Position numbers and translations under genes: made by a program. A stretch of DNA of 64,000 nucleotides from Hyphomicrobiales bacterium (GTDB taxonomy: Bacteria; Pseudomonadota; Alphaproteobacteria; Rhizobiales; Methyloligellaceae), in the NCBI GenBank assembly GCA_028280515.1, contig JANQLP010000142.1:62001-126000 (forward strand), given 5' to 3'. Position 1 is the first letter of the stretch; every line of letters starts with the position of its first letter. Shown here piece after piece: positions 50,810 to 59,662 of the stretch. The notes under the pieces were generated by a model. That model was not told where the DNA came from, did no database searches, and saw nothing but the letters and a program-made list of their open reading frames with translations.

Positions 50810-52432
50810 ATGACAGAAAGTGGGTATCCCTCGCCTCGATCCACGTCCGACGGGAATGGAATACCAGGGTCTGTAACAGCTTGTTCAGTTCTGGATATCG
50901 AGGGTGTTGCCGAGATTGGGGTCGATGCCTGGCGCGCGCACTACGCCTGGCCGGTCAGCGACGAGGACTATGAAAGCCTTTGCAGGGGTATCTGGAAAGC
51001 GTGGCTCGATGCGGCGGGCAAGCTGGATGGTGTTTCAGCCGATCTATTGCTGGCCGACATAGGATTGCCGGGCTTTCTGTTGCAGCACCTTCATATTGCC
51101 TGCGCACATCACCGGCTGCTGCAGGCGGGCGCGTCTCCGGGCCATGGATCCGTAGTAGCGCCATATCTTAAGCCGGACTGGGATGCGCTTTCACAGGACG
51201 CATCGCTGGGATCGCGATCCAAATCCTCGTTCCAGGATTCTCTGCGCAATGCCGCCAAGGGGTGGCTTCTGAATGGACATGCGACGCTGCCAGAGAGGAT
51301 CGGAACGGCTGCGGGTCAGGGGGAGACCTGGGCCCTTGGCAGCAGAACACCGCTTCGCGCGGCGTATCTGGAGCAGAGTCGCATGGCCTGCCGCTTTGTC
51401 AGTCATGGGCTGTTCCTCGCGAGTGATGGCGGCGGCAGAGAGGCTCGATTGCGGGATGTGACGGCGCAGTTGACCGATCGGTTCAGGTCGGTCTCCCGGG
51501 AAACGCTAGGCGTTGACTTCGATGTGGATGCAGTGCGGAAGACCTGGATGGCACGGCTTGGAGTTTTGGCCCGCCTCGCACAGGGAGCCACCGGCCTTTC
51601 AACGTTTCCAAAACGCCTGCTGCTGACTGATCTCGGACAACCGGCGAACAGAATTATTGCGCGTACGCTCAGCAGAAGCGGCGTGACGGTGGTTGGGTTT
51701 CATCATGGCAACGAGATGGGAGCGCAGCCCTATCCGACCTCGGACATCGTCGACTTGCTGCCAGTCGACCGCTTTGCAGTCCCGAGCGAGGGCTGTCTCG
51801 CATGGCGCAAGAAACACTATGAGCAGGGTTGGATGTCGAGCTTGCATGAAGTGGAGTTCGAGCGCGTCCGGACGGGCCTGTACCGAGGCTGGCTCGCAGA
51901 AAGCGACACCGTTGCGCTGCCGGAGCATGTTGAAACGGTGATGATCGTGGGATTCCCGCCGAACTGGATTCGCTATCCTCATCTCATCGCCCACTGGGGG
52001 TTGACCCAGTTCGAAGTTGAATGCTCTCTCGCGGAGTGTCTTGCTGAAGCCGGGTACCGGGTACTGTACAAGGCGCACCCGGAATGGGAGTCGCAGCTCA
52101 GGCGGGTGATGGCCGGCCTTCCCTGCGAATTCGTTGGCGGCAGGCTCGAAGACTGCTGGCCTGACGCGGACGCGTTCGTCTTTGCCAGAACGTCATCCAC
52201 CAGTTTCGGTTTTGCACTTTGCACAAACAGGCCAATCATCCTGCTGGACCATGGCGCGCAGACTTGGGAGCAGGAGGGATATGCCATGCTCGCCAGAAGA
52301 TGCCAGATGGTGCCGGCGAAAGTGCAAGAAGGACTGAAGATAGAGTTCGACAAGGAAACCCTGCTTGGAGAACTACGCAAACCGGTCAAAGAGCCTGATC
52401 AGTCATTTGTACTGGAGGCCATGTGCAGGTAA
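50810..52432 (+). CDS. Unknown protein following pseI, possible glycosyltransferase
   Basis: 540 residues from ATG 50810 (the frame opens at 50525 inside pseI). No signal peptide or membrane segment. The C-terminal third has VLYKAHPEWESQLRRVM followed by ADAFVFARTSSTSFGFAL, resembling the EHP and second nucleotide-binding motifs of capsule transferases such as the gene at 43070. The middle includes GFHHGNEMG. I recall similar large proteins (LIC12162-like) in sialic-type loci. A pseudaminate transferase or a stand-in for PseG is possible; neither is shown. Confidence 0.6.
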   Translation: MTESGYPSPRSTSDGNGIPGSVTACSVLDIEGVAEIGVDAWRAHYAWPVSDEDYESLCRGIWKAWLDAAGKLDGVSADLLLADIGLPGFLLQHLHIACAHHRLLQAGASPGHGSVVAPYLKPDWDALSQDASLGSRSKSSFQDSLRNAAKGWLLNGHATLPERIGTAAGQGETWALGSRTPLRAAYLEQSRMACRFVSHGLFLASDGGGREARLRDVTAQLTDRFRSVSRETLGVDFDVDAVRKTWMARLGVLARLAQGATGLSTFPKRLLLTDLGQPANRIIARTLSRSGVTVVGFHHGNEMGAQPYPTSDIVDLLPVDRFAVPSEGCLAWRKKHYEQGWMSSLHEVEFERVRTGLYRGWLAESDTVALPEHVETVMIVGFPPNWIRYPHLIAHWGLTQFEVECSLAECLAEAGYRVLYKAHPEWESQLRRVMAGLPCEFVGGRLEDCWPDADAFVFARTSSTSFGFALCTNRPIILLDHGAQTWEQEGYAMLARRCQMVPAKVQEGLKIEFDKETLLGELRKPVKEPDQSFVLEAMCR

Positions 52433-54120
52433 TGGCTCCACCTGCCATGTCTGGTCTCGACGCGGTGGCAATCGCGATTCGCAAAGAGTTCGGCTGGAAG
52501 CGCACGCAGGCTGCGGGTATCGAACTGTGGACCAAGGGATATGGCCGGGTTGCGGACCCGAAACGGCTCGCGAGGGACATGAGCGCACTCGGCGCGCTCT
52601 CCGCCGGAAGGCGGCTATCCGACTTCCTGCTAGGACTGGACGGTCACTTTGCCTTTGCTGCCAGGGGCGCCGGGTGGGCGCTTGCGGTTGTAGACCGGGT
52701 ACGAAGCATTCCGGTGGCGTTTGCTGAGAGCAAGGACGGCGCAATCATCGACGACCAGGCGGAGCGTCTTCGCAGCAGGCTTGGACTGGACGATATCGAT
52801 AGCGATGCCGCCCTCGCGCTCGCGATGGCCGGCTATACCATCGATATCGCAACGCTCTACAAGGGCATTGAGCAGCTTGGTCCGGGTGAGTTCGTGCTGT
52901 TCCGTAACGGAGAGGTCCCTCGCCGAGAACGTTACTACACCTATCGCCCGTGGCGAGCAGATAAGCCAACCTACAACGCCACGAAGGCTCGCAAGGCGCT
53001 GGCCGAGACGACGCTCTCGATCATCGACGAGATGATGAAGGGTATCGGCGACCGCGAACTCGTCGTGCCACTGTCGGCAGGGCGGGATTCGCGACTCATC
53101 GTCAGCGCTGCAAAACAGCTTGGATACGAGAATGTGCGCACCTTCGCTTACGGGCGCAGGGGCAACCACGAGGCGGCGGCAAGCAAGGCCATCGCGGAAC
53201 GACTGGGTTATCCGTGGCGCTTCGTTGCAACCGACACGGGATTTATGCGGCGTCATTACGCGAGTGAGGATTGGCGTGCCTATAACGCTTTTGCGGATAC
53301 GCTCCAGTCGGTTCCCTTCGTTCAGGACCTGCCACAGGTGCAGGTGCTCAAGCGCGACGGCTACCTCCCGGAAGATGCTGTTCTATGCAATGGCAATTCA
53401 GGGGACTTCATTAGCGGCAACCACGTCGTTCCGCCGATGGACGAGATTCCAGACGGGCAGACGCCGCAACAACGCATGGACCGCATCACGGGCACGCTTT
53501 ACAGCAAGCATTTCTCGCTCTGGTCAGCCCTGCGCACGGGGGAAAATGAGCGTCGGGTCCGTGACGCCATCGGGGCATCTATTATACGTGCGAGTGCGGA
53601 GTTGGGCGATCCGCAAGACGATTTCGGTATCTATGAATATGCGGAGTTCCAGGACCGGCAGTGCAAGTTCGTAATCACAGGCCAGCGCATCTACGAATAT
53701 CTTGGTCATGAATGGCGCCTGCCGCTCTGGGACAATGCCTATCTCGATTTCTTTGAGAAGGTGCCGTTGGCAGGAAAGCGGGGGCAGAACATTTATGCGG
53801 GTATGCTCGAGGATGAGAACTGGGGCGGTGTATGGCAGGGCCTGCCCGTGAACAGGAAGACGATCCAGCCGGCATGGGTTCGTCCGCTGCGCTGGCTTGC
53901 CAAAGCCGTATATGCACCGCTGGGGCGGGATGCATGGCACCGCTTCGAAAAGCGTTACTTCCAATACTGGATGGAGCTGGGTAGCCATTCAGCGATCCGG
54001 CCCTACCGCGAGGTTGTGGCGTGCCGGGACGGGGCACGGCATGGAATATCCTGGCTCACCCGACATTACCTCGAGAGCCATAGCGTCGGTCTCCACGCAG
54101 ACCTGAAAAGTGCCGCATGA
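52432..54120 (+). CDS. Asparagine synthetase-like protein 2, glutaminase site degenerate
   Basis: 562 residues from ATG 52432 (one base overlap with the previous stop; GTG 52423 is possible). The AsnB fold is recognisable: remnants of the glutaminase domain (LDGHFAFAARG) and a synthetase domain whose ATP loop reads LSAGRDSR at 214-221 instead of LSGGVDSS. The N-terminal MCG with catalytic Cys is absent, so it cannot use glutamine in the normal way. It may use free ammonia or have become a sugar-modifying ligase. Its stop overlaps the next gene by 4 nt. Confidence 0.78.
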   Translation: MAPPAMSGLDAVAIAIRKEFGWKRTQAAGIELWTKGYGRVADPKRLARDMSALGALSAGRRLSDFLLGLDGHFAFAARGAGWALAVVDRVRSIPVAFAESKDGAIIDDQAERLRSRLGLDDIDSDAALALAMAGYTIDIATLYKGIEQLGPGEFVLFRNGEVPRRERYYTYRPWRADKPTYNATKARKALAETTLSIIDEMMKGIGDRELVVPLSAGRDSRLIVSAAKQLGYENVRTFAYGRRGNHEAAASKAIAERLGYPWRFVATDTGFMRRHYASEDWRAYNAFADTLQSVPFVQDLPQVQVLKRDGYLPEDAVLCNGNSGDFISGNHVVPPMDEIPDGQTPQQRMDRITGTLYSKHFSLWSALRTGENERRVRDAIGASIIRASAELGDPQDDFGIYEYAEFQDRQCKFVITGQRIYEYLGHEWRLPLWDNAYLDFFEKVPLAGKRGQNIYAGMLEDENWGGVWQGLPVNRKTIQPAWVRPLRWLAKAVYAPLGRDAWHRFEKRYFQYWMELGSHSAIRPYREVVACRDGARHGISWLTRHYLESHSVGLHADLKSAA

Positions 54121-54842
54121 ATCCCGATTTCACGCATGCCGGCTACCGTGACCTGCTCGGTAATCTGCTGTCGCGCGGTTACGAAGTGCGTAGTTACGAA
54201 GATGCCGACCCGGATGCGCGCCACCTGATACTCCGGCACGATGTCGACATGTCGCTTAAGGCAGCGGAAGCGATTGCGGCAATTGAAAACGAGCTTGGAT
54301 TGCGCTCCTACTATTTCGTGCTGTTGCGCACGGAATTGTACAATCTCTATTCCGAAGCGTCGAAGCGCAGTCTTGAGCGGATTCTCGTCCTCGGCCATGA
54401 AATCGGTCTCCACCTCGATGCGTCGCTATACGGGAACGATCCGGCCTCACTGGAGGAAGCTGCCGAGAAGGAATGCCGGATACTGGAGGATATTTCGGGC
54501 GCGACTGTCAGCGCTATCAGCTTCCACAGGCCGGCGGAGTCGCTCTTAGGATACGATCGACTGTTGGCCGGGCGACCCCACGCTTACCAGCCGAAATTCT
54601 TCAAGCAGATGGGATACTGCTCGGACTCACGTGGCGCCTGGCATCACGGGCACCCCCTTGAGAACGAAGCTGTGCAACAAGATCGCGCATTGCAATTGCT
54701 GACCCATCCTATCTGGTGGTCGCCGAAGGCGGCCGAGCAGGTGCAAAGCCGACTCGACCGCTTCGCGCGCGAACGCTATGAACTGCTGCGCCAGGAACTT
54801 GGCCGCAACTGCACTGTCTACGATCCGTCGCGGACAAGCTGA
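54117..54842 (+). CDS. Polysaccharide deacetylase-like protein (NodB-like fold)
   Basis: 241 residues, no signal peptide, so it acts in the cytoplasm. LILRHDVDMSLKAA at residues 37-50 gives the His-Asp-x-Asp of the deacetylase fold, GHEIGLHLD the second motif and SFHRPAES a third. Full NodB motifs (TFDDG, HxxxH) are replaced, which is normal for this offshoot found in sugar loci. It would remove an acetyl or formyl group from a precursor. Exact substrate unknown. Confidence 0.72.
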   Translation: MNPDFTHAGYRDLLGNLLSRGYEVRSYEDADPDARHLILRHDVDMSLKAAEAIAAIENELGLRSYYFVLLRTELYNLYSEASKRSLERILVLGHEIGLHLDASLYGNDPASLEEAAEKECRILEDISGATVSAISFHRPAESLLGYDRLLAGRPHAYQPKFFKQMGYCSDSRGAWHHGHPLENEAVQQDRALQLLTHPIWWSPKAAEQVQSRLDRFARERYELLRQELGRNCTVYDPSRTS

Positions 54843-54866
54843 GTGGTAAACCAGAAGGGCACGAGC

Positions 54867-55829
54867 ATGCCGGGTACCGACTACGTTTTCGACGTCAATG
54901 AGGGCGGGTTGACCCGTGCCGTCTCGCGTTCCCTCGATGAGCGCGGGTTCGCGGTTCTGCGGGGACTGTTCACGCCGGATATGGTCGCCGAGGTCATGAC
55001 TGGCATTCGGCGGTACTCACAGAGTCCCGCCGTGGCAGGGGTGCCTGGTTACTGCAAGGTGGATCACCCGAAACGCCTGATCAGCCCTTACAGCGTCGGG
55101 GGCGCGGCAGTCGATATGATCCTGGATGAGCGGGTGATTGACCTGGTCGAGGGGCACATGAAGTCGGAATGCGTGCTGGCCGAGGCCAACGTCAAGATCG
55201 ACGAGGGCGTGGGATACGTCTATTTCCCGATGCATGCCGACTTTTCAGTCGGCTGGCGCAAGGGTGCCGACTCAGATTTCGAGCTGACCAGGGACCAACT
55301 CGAACTGCCTATCGGCATCGGAGGGGCGATCTATCTGGAAGACACGACGGAGGGCGCGTTTTGTTATTGCGAAGGCACGCACAAGATGCTCGCGCCGCGC
55401 GGGCCCAACATCGATACTTACCCGGCTGACGAACGCCGTGCCGTTATGGACAAGATGGTACGCATCGACGGGAAGGCCGGAGATTTCGTGATCTTCGACG
55501 ATCGCGGGTTTCATGGACCCGACCAGCCATCGCGCGCCCGGCGCACGATCATCCTGGTCGACTATTACCGCGTCGATACATTCGGGCATACGCTCGTTTC
55601 GCCGGTGGCCGTATGGTCGAGCGATATCGGACGGCTGTCCAAGAAGCAACTTCGGGTGCTCGGCGTGGGCGCAGGGGCAATGGTCGAACCGGATGCCTAC
55701 ATGAGCACGCGCTTTCGGCGTAACCGCATGTATGGTGTTGCCAAGTTCCTTGTCCGGAACGCCTATCTGTGGCCGCACTTCAAGAACAAGTTGCGCTCCA
55801 AACTCACCCGGCGCGGCCACAGGCAGTAG
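54867..55829 (+). CDS. PhyH-like Fe(II)/2-oxoglutarate dioxygenase 2
   Basis: 320 residues from ATG 54867, chosen because AAGGG lies 8 nt before it; GTG 54843 is possible. Metal ligands His123 and Asp125 (MHADFS) and His216 (FHGPDQPSRARR, with the 2-oxoglutarate Arg behind) are in place. It would hydroxylate a sugar or its substituent. It is unlike the dioxygenase at 41148 in the motif surroundings, so they are likely separate arrivals. Confidence 0.82.
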   Translation: MPGTDYVFDVNEGGLTRAVSRSLDERGFAVLRGLFTPDMVAEVMTGIRRYSQSPAVAGVPGYCKVDHPKRLISPYSVGGAAVDMILDERVIDLVEGHMKSECVLAEANVKIDEGVGYVYFPMHADFSVGWRKGADSDFELTRDQLELPIGIGGAIYLEDTTEGAFCYCEGTHKMLAPRGPNIDTYPADERRAVMDKMVRIDGKAGDFVIFDDRGFHGPDQPSRARRTIILVDYYRVDTFGHTLVSPVAVWSSDIGRLSKKQLRVLGVGAGAMVEPDAYMSTRFRRNRMYGVAKFLVRNAYLWPHFKNKLRSKLTRRGHRQ

Positions 55830-55834
55830 ACGGC

Positions 55835-56773
55835 ATGACCACACTCGCCCATCGCCTTTCCCTGTTGATGCCGGGACCGCTCGCCCAGCGGTTGCGGCCG
55901 CTCTGGCACCGCGCCCAGGTGGAGGCGCAGTTCCGGATGCGTGGCGGCCGGGTCGAGTACGACAGGGAGCTGCACTGCAGAATTGCCTGCCGCGAGTTCG
56001 GCGGCAGAAGGCTCGAAGTCGCCGTGCGGTCCTTTCGCGAGTTACGCCGTTTTCTCAATTTCAATTCCGAGAAAGGCGACGTGGTCGCCGACTGGATGGG
56101 ATGGATCAGCGATTGCGAGGTTCTCTATGACATTGGATCGGCGAACGGGCTGGAGGGATTCTACGTCAATCACATGCATGGCTCCAGAATCGTGTTTGTT
56201 GAGCCTTATGCGCCCAGCATTGAAACGCTGCTGAAAACGGTTGCACGGCGCGTCAAGACGGGCGGCTCTTCGGAGCGGTTCGAGGTGGTCCACGCTGGTT
56301 GTGACGACAAGACGGGCTACGAGCGCTACCTGTTCCATGGGCTGCCTAATGCGGGCGAAACCGGGAATACCTTCGCGGATGCCGATGCCTATTGCCGGGG
56401 CGGAAAGGGGCATCTGCCAATCGTCCTTTCCCAATGGGTGGCAGGCGTTTCGCTCGACAGCCTGCACTGGAAATACGGGTTGCCGCTCGCCACGCACGTC
56501 AAGATAGACATAGACGGTTTTGAGCTGCGCGCGCTGGAGGGTGCGAAAGAGCTTCTCAAAAGCGGCAATGTCCGCTCATGGGCGATCGAGTGCAACGGGC
56601 GCGACCAGTTGGCCAAGATCGCCGGGATCATGGACAAGCACGACTATGTCGATGTGGCCCAGTTCGAGCATTATCCCGGGTACGAGCATTACACAGGCGA
56701 TCATATCTACATGCGTAAAGACCTCGTTGACAGCTGGTACGAGGCGTTTCCGGCATCGCGGAGCAGCTTGTAA
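55835..56773 (+). CDS. FkbM-family methyltransferase
   Basis: 312 residues from ATG 55835. LYDIGSANGLEGFYV is the SAM motif I, and THVKIDIDGFELRALEGAKELL is the diagnostic FkbM motif. FkbM enzymes O-methylate sugars and other hydroxyls. The frame opens earlier (55769) inside the previous gene. It precedes the carbamoyltransferase by 5 nt; both are decorating enzymes. Confidence 0.9.
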   Translation: MTTLAHRLSLLMPGPLAQRLRPLWHRAQVEAQFRMRGGRVEYDRELHCRIACREFGGRRLEVAVRSFRELRRFLNFNSEKGDVVADWMGWISDCEVLYDIGSANGLEGFYVNHMHGSRIVFVEPYAPSIETLLKTVARRVKTGGSSERFEVVHAGCDDKTGYERYLFHGLPNAGETGNTFADADAYCRGGKGHLPIVLSQWVAGVSLDSLHWKYGLPLATHVKIDIDGFELRALEGAKELLKSGNVRSWAIECNGRDQLAKIAGIMDKHDYVDVAQFEHYPGYEHYTGDHIYMRKDLVDSWYEAFPASRSSL

Positions 56774-56778
56774 CGACC

Positions 56779-58494
56779 ATGCATATCCTGGGGATCCATG
56801 ATGGCCACAACTGCGGCGCAACGCTGGTCAGCGACGGGACCGTGGTCGCGTCGGTTTGCGAGGAGCGACTGACGCGCAACAAGAACGAGGTCGGCTATCC
56901 CGAGAAGTCCATAACGGAAGTGCTCCGGATCGGCGGCGTCGACGCGGCGGAGCTTGACCGGGTTGTCTACGCGTCGAACTTCATGCACGGGCGCGAATAC
57001 CTGACATCGCTCGAGCCGTGGTACCGCGTCGGGCTGGCGGATCAACGCGCAGCGGAAAGACAGCCGAAGGATTACCAGAAAGTCATTTTTGATCGACGCA
57101 GACAGGAGAGGATCGACCAGGCCGCTCGCCAGCTCGGCGTACCATCTGAGAGCATCGATTTCGTCGAGCATCATCTGGCGCACCTCGCGGCGGCCTATTA
57201 CACAGCGCCCGCTCGTCCAAAGGGCAAACCCGTGCTGGGCATAACCTGCGACGGCGCGGGCGATGGGCTGTGCGCCACCGTTTCGATCTGTCGTGGCAGT
57301 GACATCGAGCGCATCGCCGAAACGAGCCGTCACGCATCGCTCGGCAAGCTTTACTCCCGCCTCACCTTCCTGATGGGAATGAGGCCGTGGGAGCATGAAT
57401 ACAAGCTGATGGGGCTCGCGCCCTACGCGGACCCCGAACGCGCCGACAGGGCAGCGGAGCCGCTGCGCAAGCTGCTTCGCGTGAGCGGCGACGGCTTGCG
57501 CTTCGAGCAGACTGGCGAGCTGTCGATGAACTACAGCTACGAGTATCTGCGCGACGCGTTCGAGCGTGTACGCTTCGATACCATCGCTGGAGCGGCGCAG
57601 CTCTTCACCGAGGAGATGCTGCTCGAATGGGTGCGCGGCTGCATCAGGCATACCGGCATTAGCGACATCGTGGCGGGCGGCGGCGTGTTCATGAACGTGA
57701 AGGCGAACATGCTGATCGCCGCGATGCCGGAGGTCACGTCCTTTTACGTGATGCCATCGGGCGGCGATGAATCGCTGTCAATGGGCGCGGCGCTCCTCCG
57801 TTACTACCAGGCGAGTGGCAAGACCGAATTCGATGCCAGCCACCTTGAGAACCTCTATCTTGGCGGAGAATTCGGCGTGAGCGATGAAGAAGCCGCGATC
57901 GAGGCTGCGCGCGCCAATGGCAATCTCGAAGTGCGCCAGCCAAACGATATGACGGGCGAAATCGCCACGCTTCTGGCCAGCGGGGAAATCGTGGCCTGCT
58001 GCCGGGGCCGCATGGAATGGGGCGCTCGGGCGCTCGGCAACCGCTCTATCCTGACCAGCGCCGACGATTACCGCCGAGTGGATGTCATCAACCGCGCCAT
58101 CAAGATGCGCGACTTCTGGATGCCGTTCGCGCCGTCGATCAGGGAAGAAGCGCGCGACAGGTATTTCGACGATCCGAAGGATCTGAAGCCGTGGTTTATG
58201 ACGTTCGCCTACCCGGCGAAGGACGGTGGCTACGCCGACCTGACCGCCGGTTCACATCCGCGCGACAAGACGATCCGTCCCCAACTCGTGACCCGGAATG
58301 CCAACCCTGATTACCATGCGGTCATCAGCAAGTTCGAGGAAAAGACGGGCCGGGGCGTGGTGCTCAACACCTCGTTCAACCTGCATGGTGAGCCAATCGT
58401 GCACACCCCGGCGGATGCGCTCCGGGTGCTGCTCAACTCGGGGCTCGATCACCTGGCGCTGAACAATTTCATCGTTTCGAAGGCCGCCGCTTAG
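56779..58494 (+). CDS. Carbamoyltransferase (NodU/CmcH family)
   Basis: 571 residues, full size. It starts MHILGIHDGHNCGATLV, the ATP-type fold opening; VEHHLAHLAAAYY has the conserved His pair, and DGAGDGL is the nucleotide motif. The C-terminal Sua5-related half has GRMEWGARALGNRSIL and FNLHGEPIV. It moves a carbamoyl group from carbamoyl phosphate to a hydroxyl of a sugar, as NodU does for Nod factors. Confidence 0.94.
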   Translation: MHILGIHDGHNCGATLVSDGTVVASVCEERLTRNKNEVGYPEKSITEVLRIGGVDAAELDRVVYASNFMHGREYLTSLEPWYRVGLADQRAAERQPKDYQKVIFDRRRQERIDQAARQLGVPSESIDFVEHHLAHLAAAYYTAPARPKGKPVLGITCDGAGDGLCATVSICRGSDIERIAETSRHASLGKLYSRLTFLMGMRPWEHEYKLMGLAPYADPERADRAAEPLRKLLRVSGDGLRFEQTGELSMNYSYEYLRDAFERVRFDTIAGAAQLFTEEMLLEWVRGCIRHTGISDIVAGGGVFMNVKANMLIAAMPEVTSFYVMPSGGDESLSMGAALLRYYQASGKTEFDASHLENLYLGGEFGVSDEEAAIEAARANGNLEVRQPNDMTGEIATLLASGEIVACCRGRMEWGARALGNRSILTSADDYRRVDVINRAIKMRDFWMPFAPSIREEARDRYFDDPKDLKPWFMTFAYPAKDGGYADLTAGSHPRDKTIRPQLVTRNANPDYHAVISKFEEKTGRGVVLNTSFNLHGEPIVHTPADALRVLLNSGLDHLALNNFIVSKAAA

Positions 58495-58508
58495 GTAACG
58501 CCCCGCGC

Positions 58509-58976
58509 GTGAAACCTGTCGAACATTCGCGGGATATCCGGCCACTGACACGGGCCGAATTATCCAGCCACGTGGATGCGTTTGTTCAGATTGCTGCCGA
58601 CGTGCCCGGGGAGTACTGGGATGCCGAACATTTCCTGGCCGAACGTCCGAGCAAGTGGGCACTGTCGCTCGCGGCGTGGGCGGATGACAGCCCTATAGCC
58701 TATGCCATCATGTCCGAACGCGGCGCCGGTCATGCGCATCTCCATCATTTCATGGTTGCTTCCGCGAACCGCGGATCGGGATTGGGTCGGGACCTGGCCG
58801 TCCGGATGATTGGGCATGCGAAGGCTTCGGGTTATCGACAGTTGACCCTGAAAGTTGCCAGTGACAATGCCGGGGCGATCAGGTTTTACGAACGTCTGGG
58901 TTTTGTAAAAGAGACGAAGGAAGATGACCGCGTCTGGTATGGCCTCGATCTCGATACTGTTGGGGCCGTCGCTTGA
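58509..58976 (+). CDS. GNAT acetyltransferase
   Basis: 155 residues from GTG 58509. Acetyl-CoA loop NRGSGLGRDLAVRM, and ASDNAGAIRFYERLGFVKE at the C-terminus. No partner-specific motif can be read. The stop overlaps the TTG start of the WbqC-like gene (TTGA). Substrate could be the WbqC-linked amino sugar. Confidence 0.8.
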   Translation: MKPVEHSRDIRPLTRAELSSHVDAFVQIAADVPGEYWDAEHFLAERPSKWALSLAAWADDSPIAYAIMSERGAGHAHLHHFMVASANRGSGLGRDLAVRMIGHAKASGYRQLTLKVASDNAGAIRFYERLGFVKETKEDDRVWYGLDLDTVGAVA

Positions 58977-59659
58977 CCACCGTTGCGATCCATCAACCCA
59001 ACTATGCGCCGTGGTTGGGATACTTTCACAAGATGGCGCGTGCGGACATTTTTGTGTTCCTGGATGACGCGCAGTTTTCAAAGGGCAGCTACGTCAACCG
59101 CGTCCAGATCGTGGGCGGGGACGCCACGCGCTGGCTCACACAGCCGGTCTCGGTTTCGCTCGGGACGCCGATCAGTGGCGTTCGTATCGTCCGGGACGAC
59201 TGGAAGCGCGCTCACCTGGATACCTTGAGGGGCGCATATTCGCAGGCGGCGGCACTCAAGGACGTCTGGCCGGAACTGGAGAGGATATACGAGAGTCTGC
59301 CGGATGACGGTCTGGCTCACGCGAACGAGGCGCTGGTCACGGCTCTCGCCGGGAAGCTTGAGATCGACACCGAGACGGTTCGTTCGTCGCAAATCGACAC
59401 GGAAGGCCTTGCCGGTGATGATCGGTTGCTGGCCATAGTTCAGCAGCTTGCACCGGCTGGAACCTATCTTTCGGGAAAGGGAGGCGGGAAGTACCAGGAC
59501 GCGGACAAGTTTGCGTCGGCCGGAATTATGCTTCAATACGCGGATTTCGAACACCCGGTCTACGATCAGGGCCGTGGCGAATTCACACAAGGTCTGTCAG
59601 TCTTGGATGCGGTCTTTCACCTTGGATGGGCGGCCACCGCCCGCCTTGTTGCGCCGTAA
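58973..59659 (+). CDS. WbqC-like protein
   Basis: 228 residues. VAIHQPNYAPWLGYFHKMARAD at the N-terminus and FLDDAQFSKGSYVNRVQI are the hallmarks of the WbqC family found in O-antigen and glycan loci. Role: attached to sugar modification, probably amino-acyl or acyl transfer; the biochemistry is not settled to my knowledge. TTG start, overlapping the GNAT stop. A GT4 gene starts 4 nt after it. Confidence 0.85.
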   Translation: MTTVAIHQPNYAPWLGYFHKMARADIFVFLDDAQFSKGSYVNRVQIVGGDATRWLTQPVSVSLGTPISGVRIVRDDWKRAHLDTLRGAYSQAAALKDVWPELERIYESLPDDGLAHANEALVTALAGKLEIDTETVRSSQIDTEGLAGDDRLLAIVQQLAPAGTYLSGKGGGKYQDADKFASAGIMLQYADFEHPVYDQGRGEFTQGLSVLDAVFHLGWAATARLVAP

Positions 59660-59662
59660 TGA

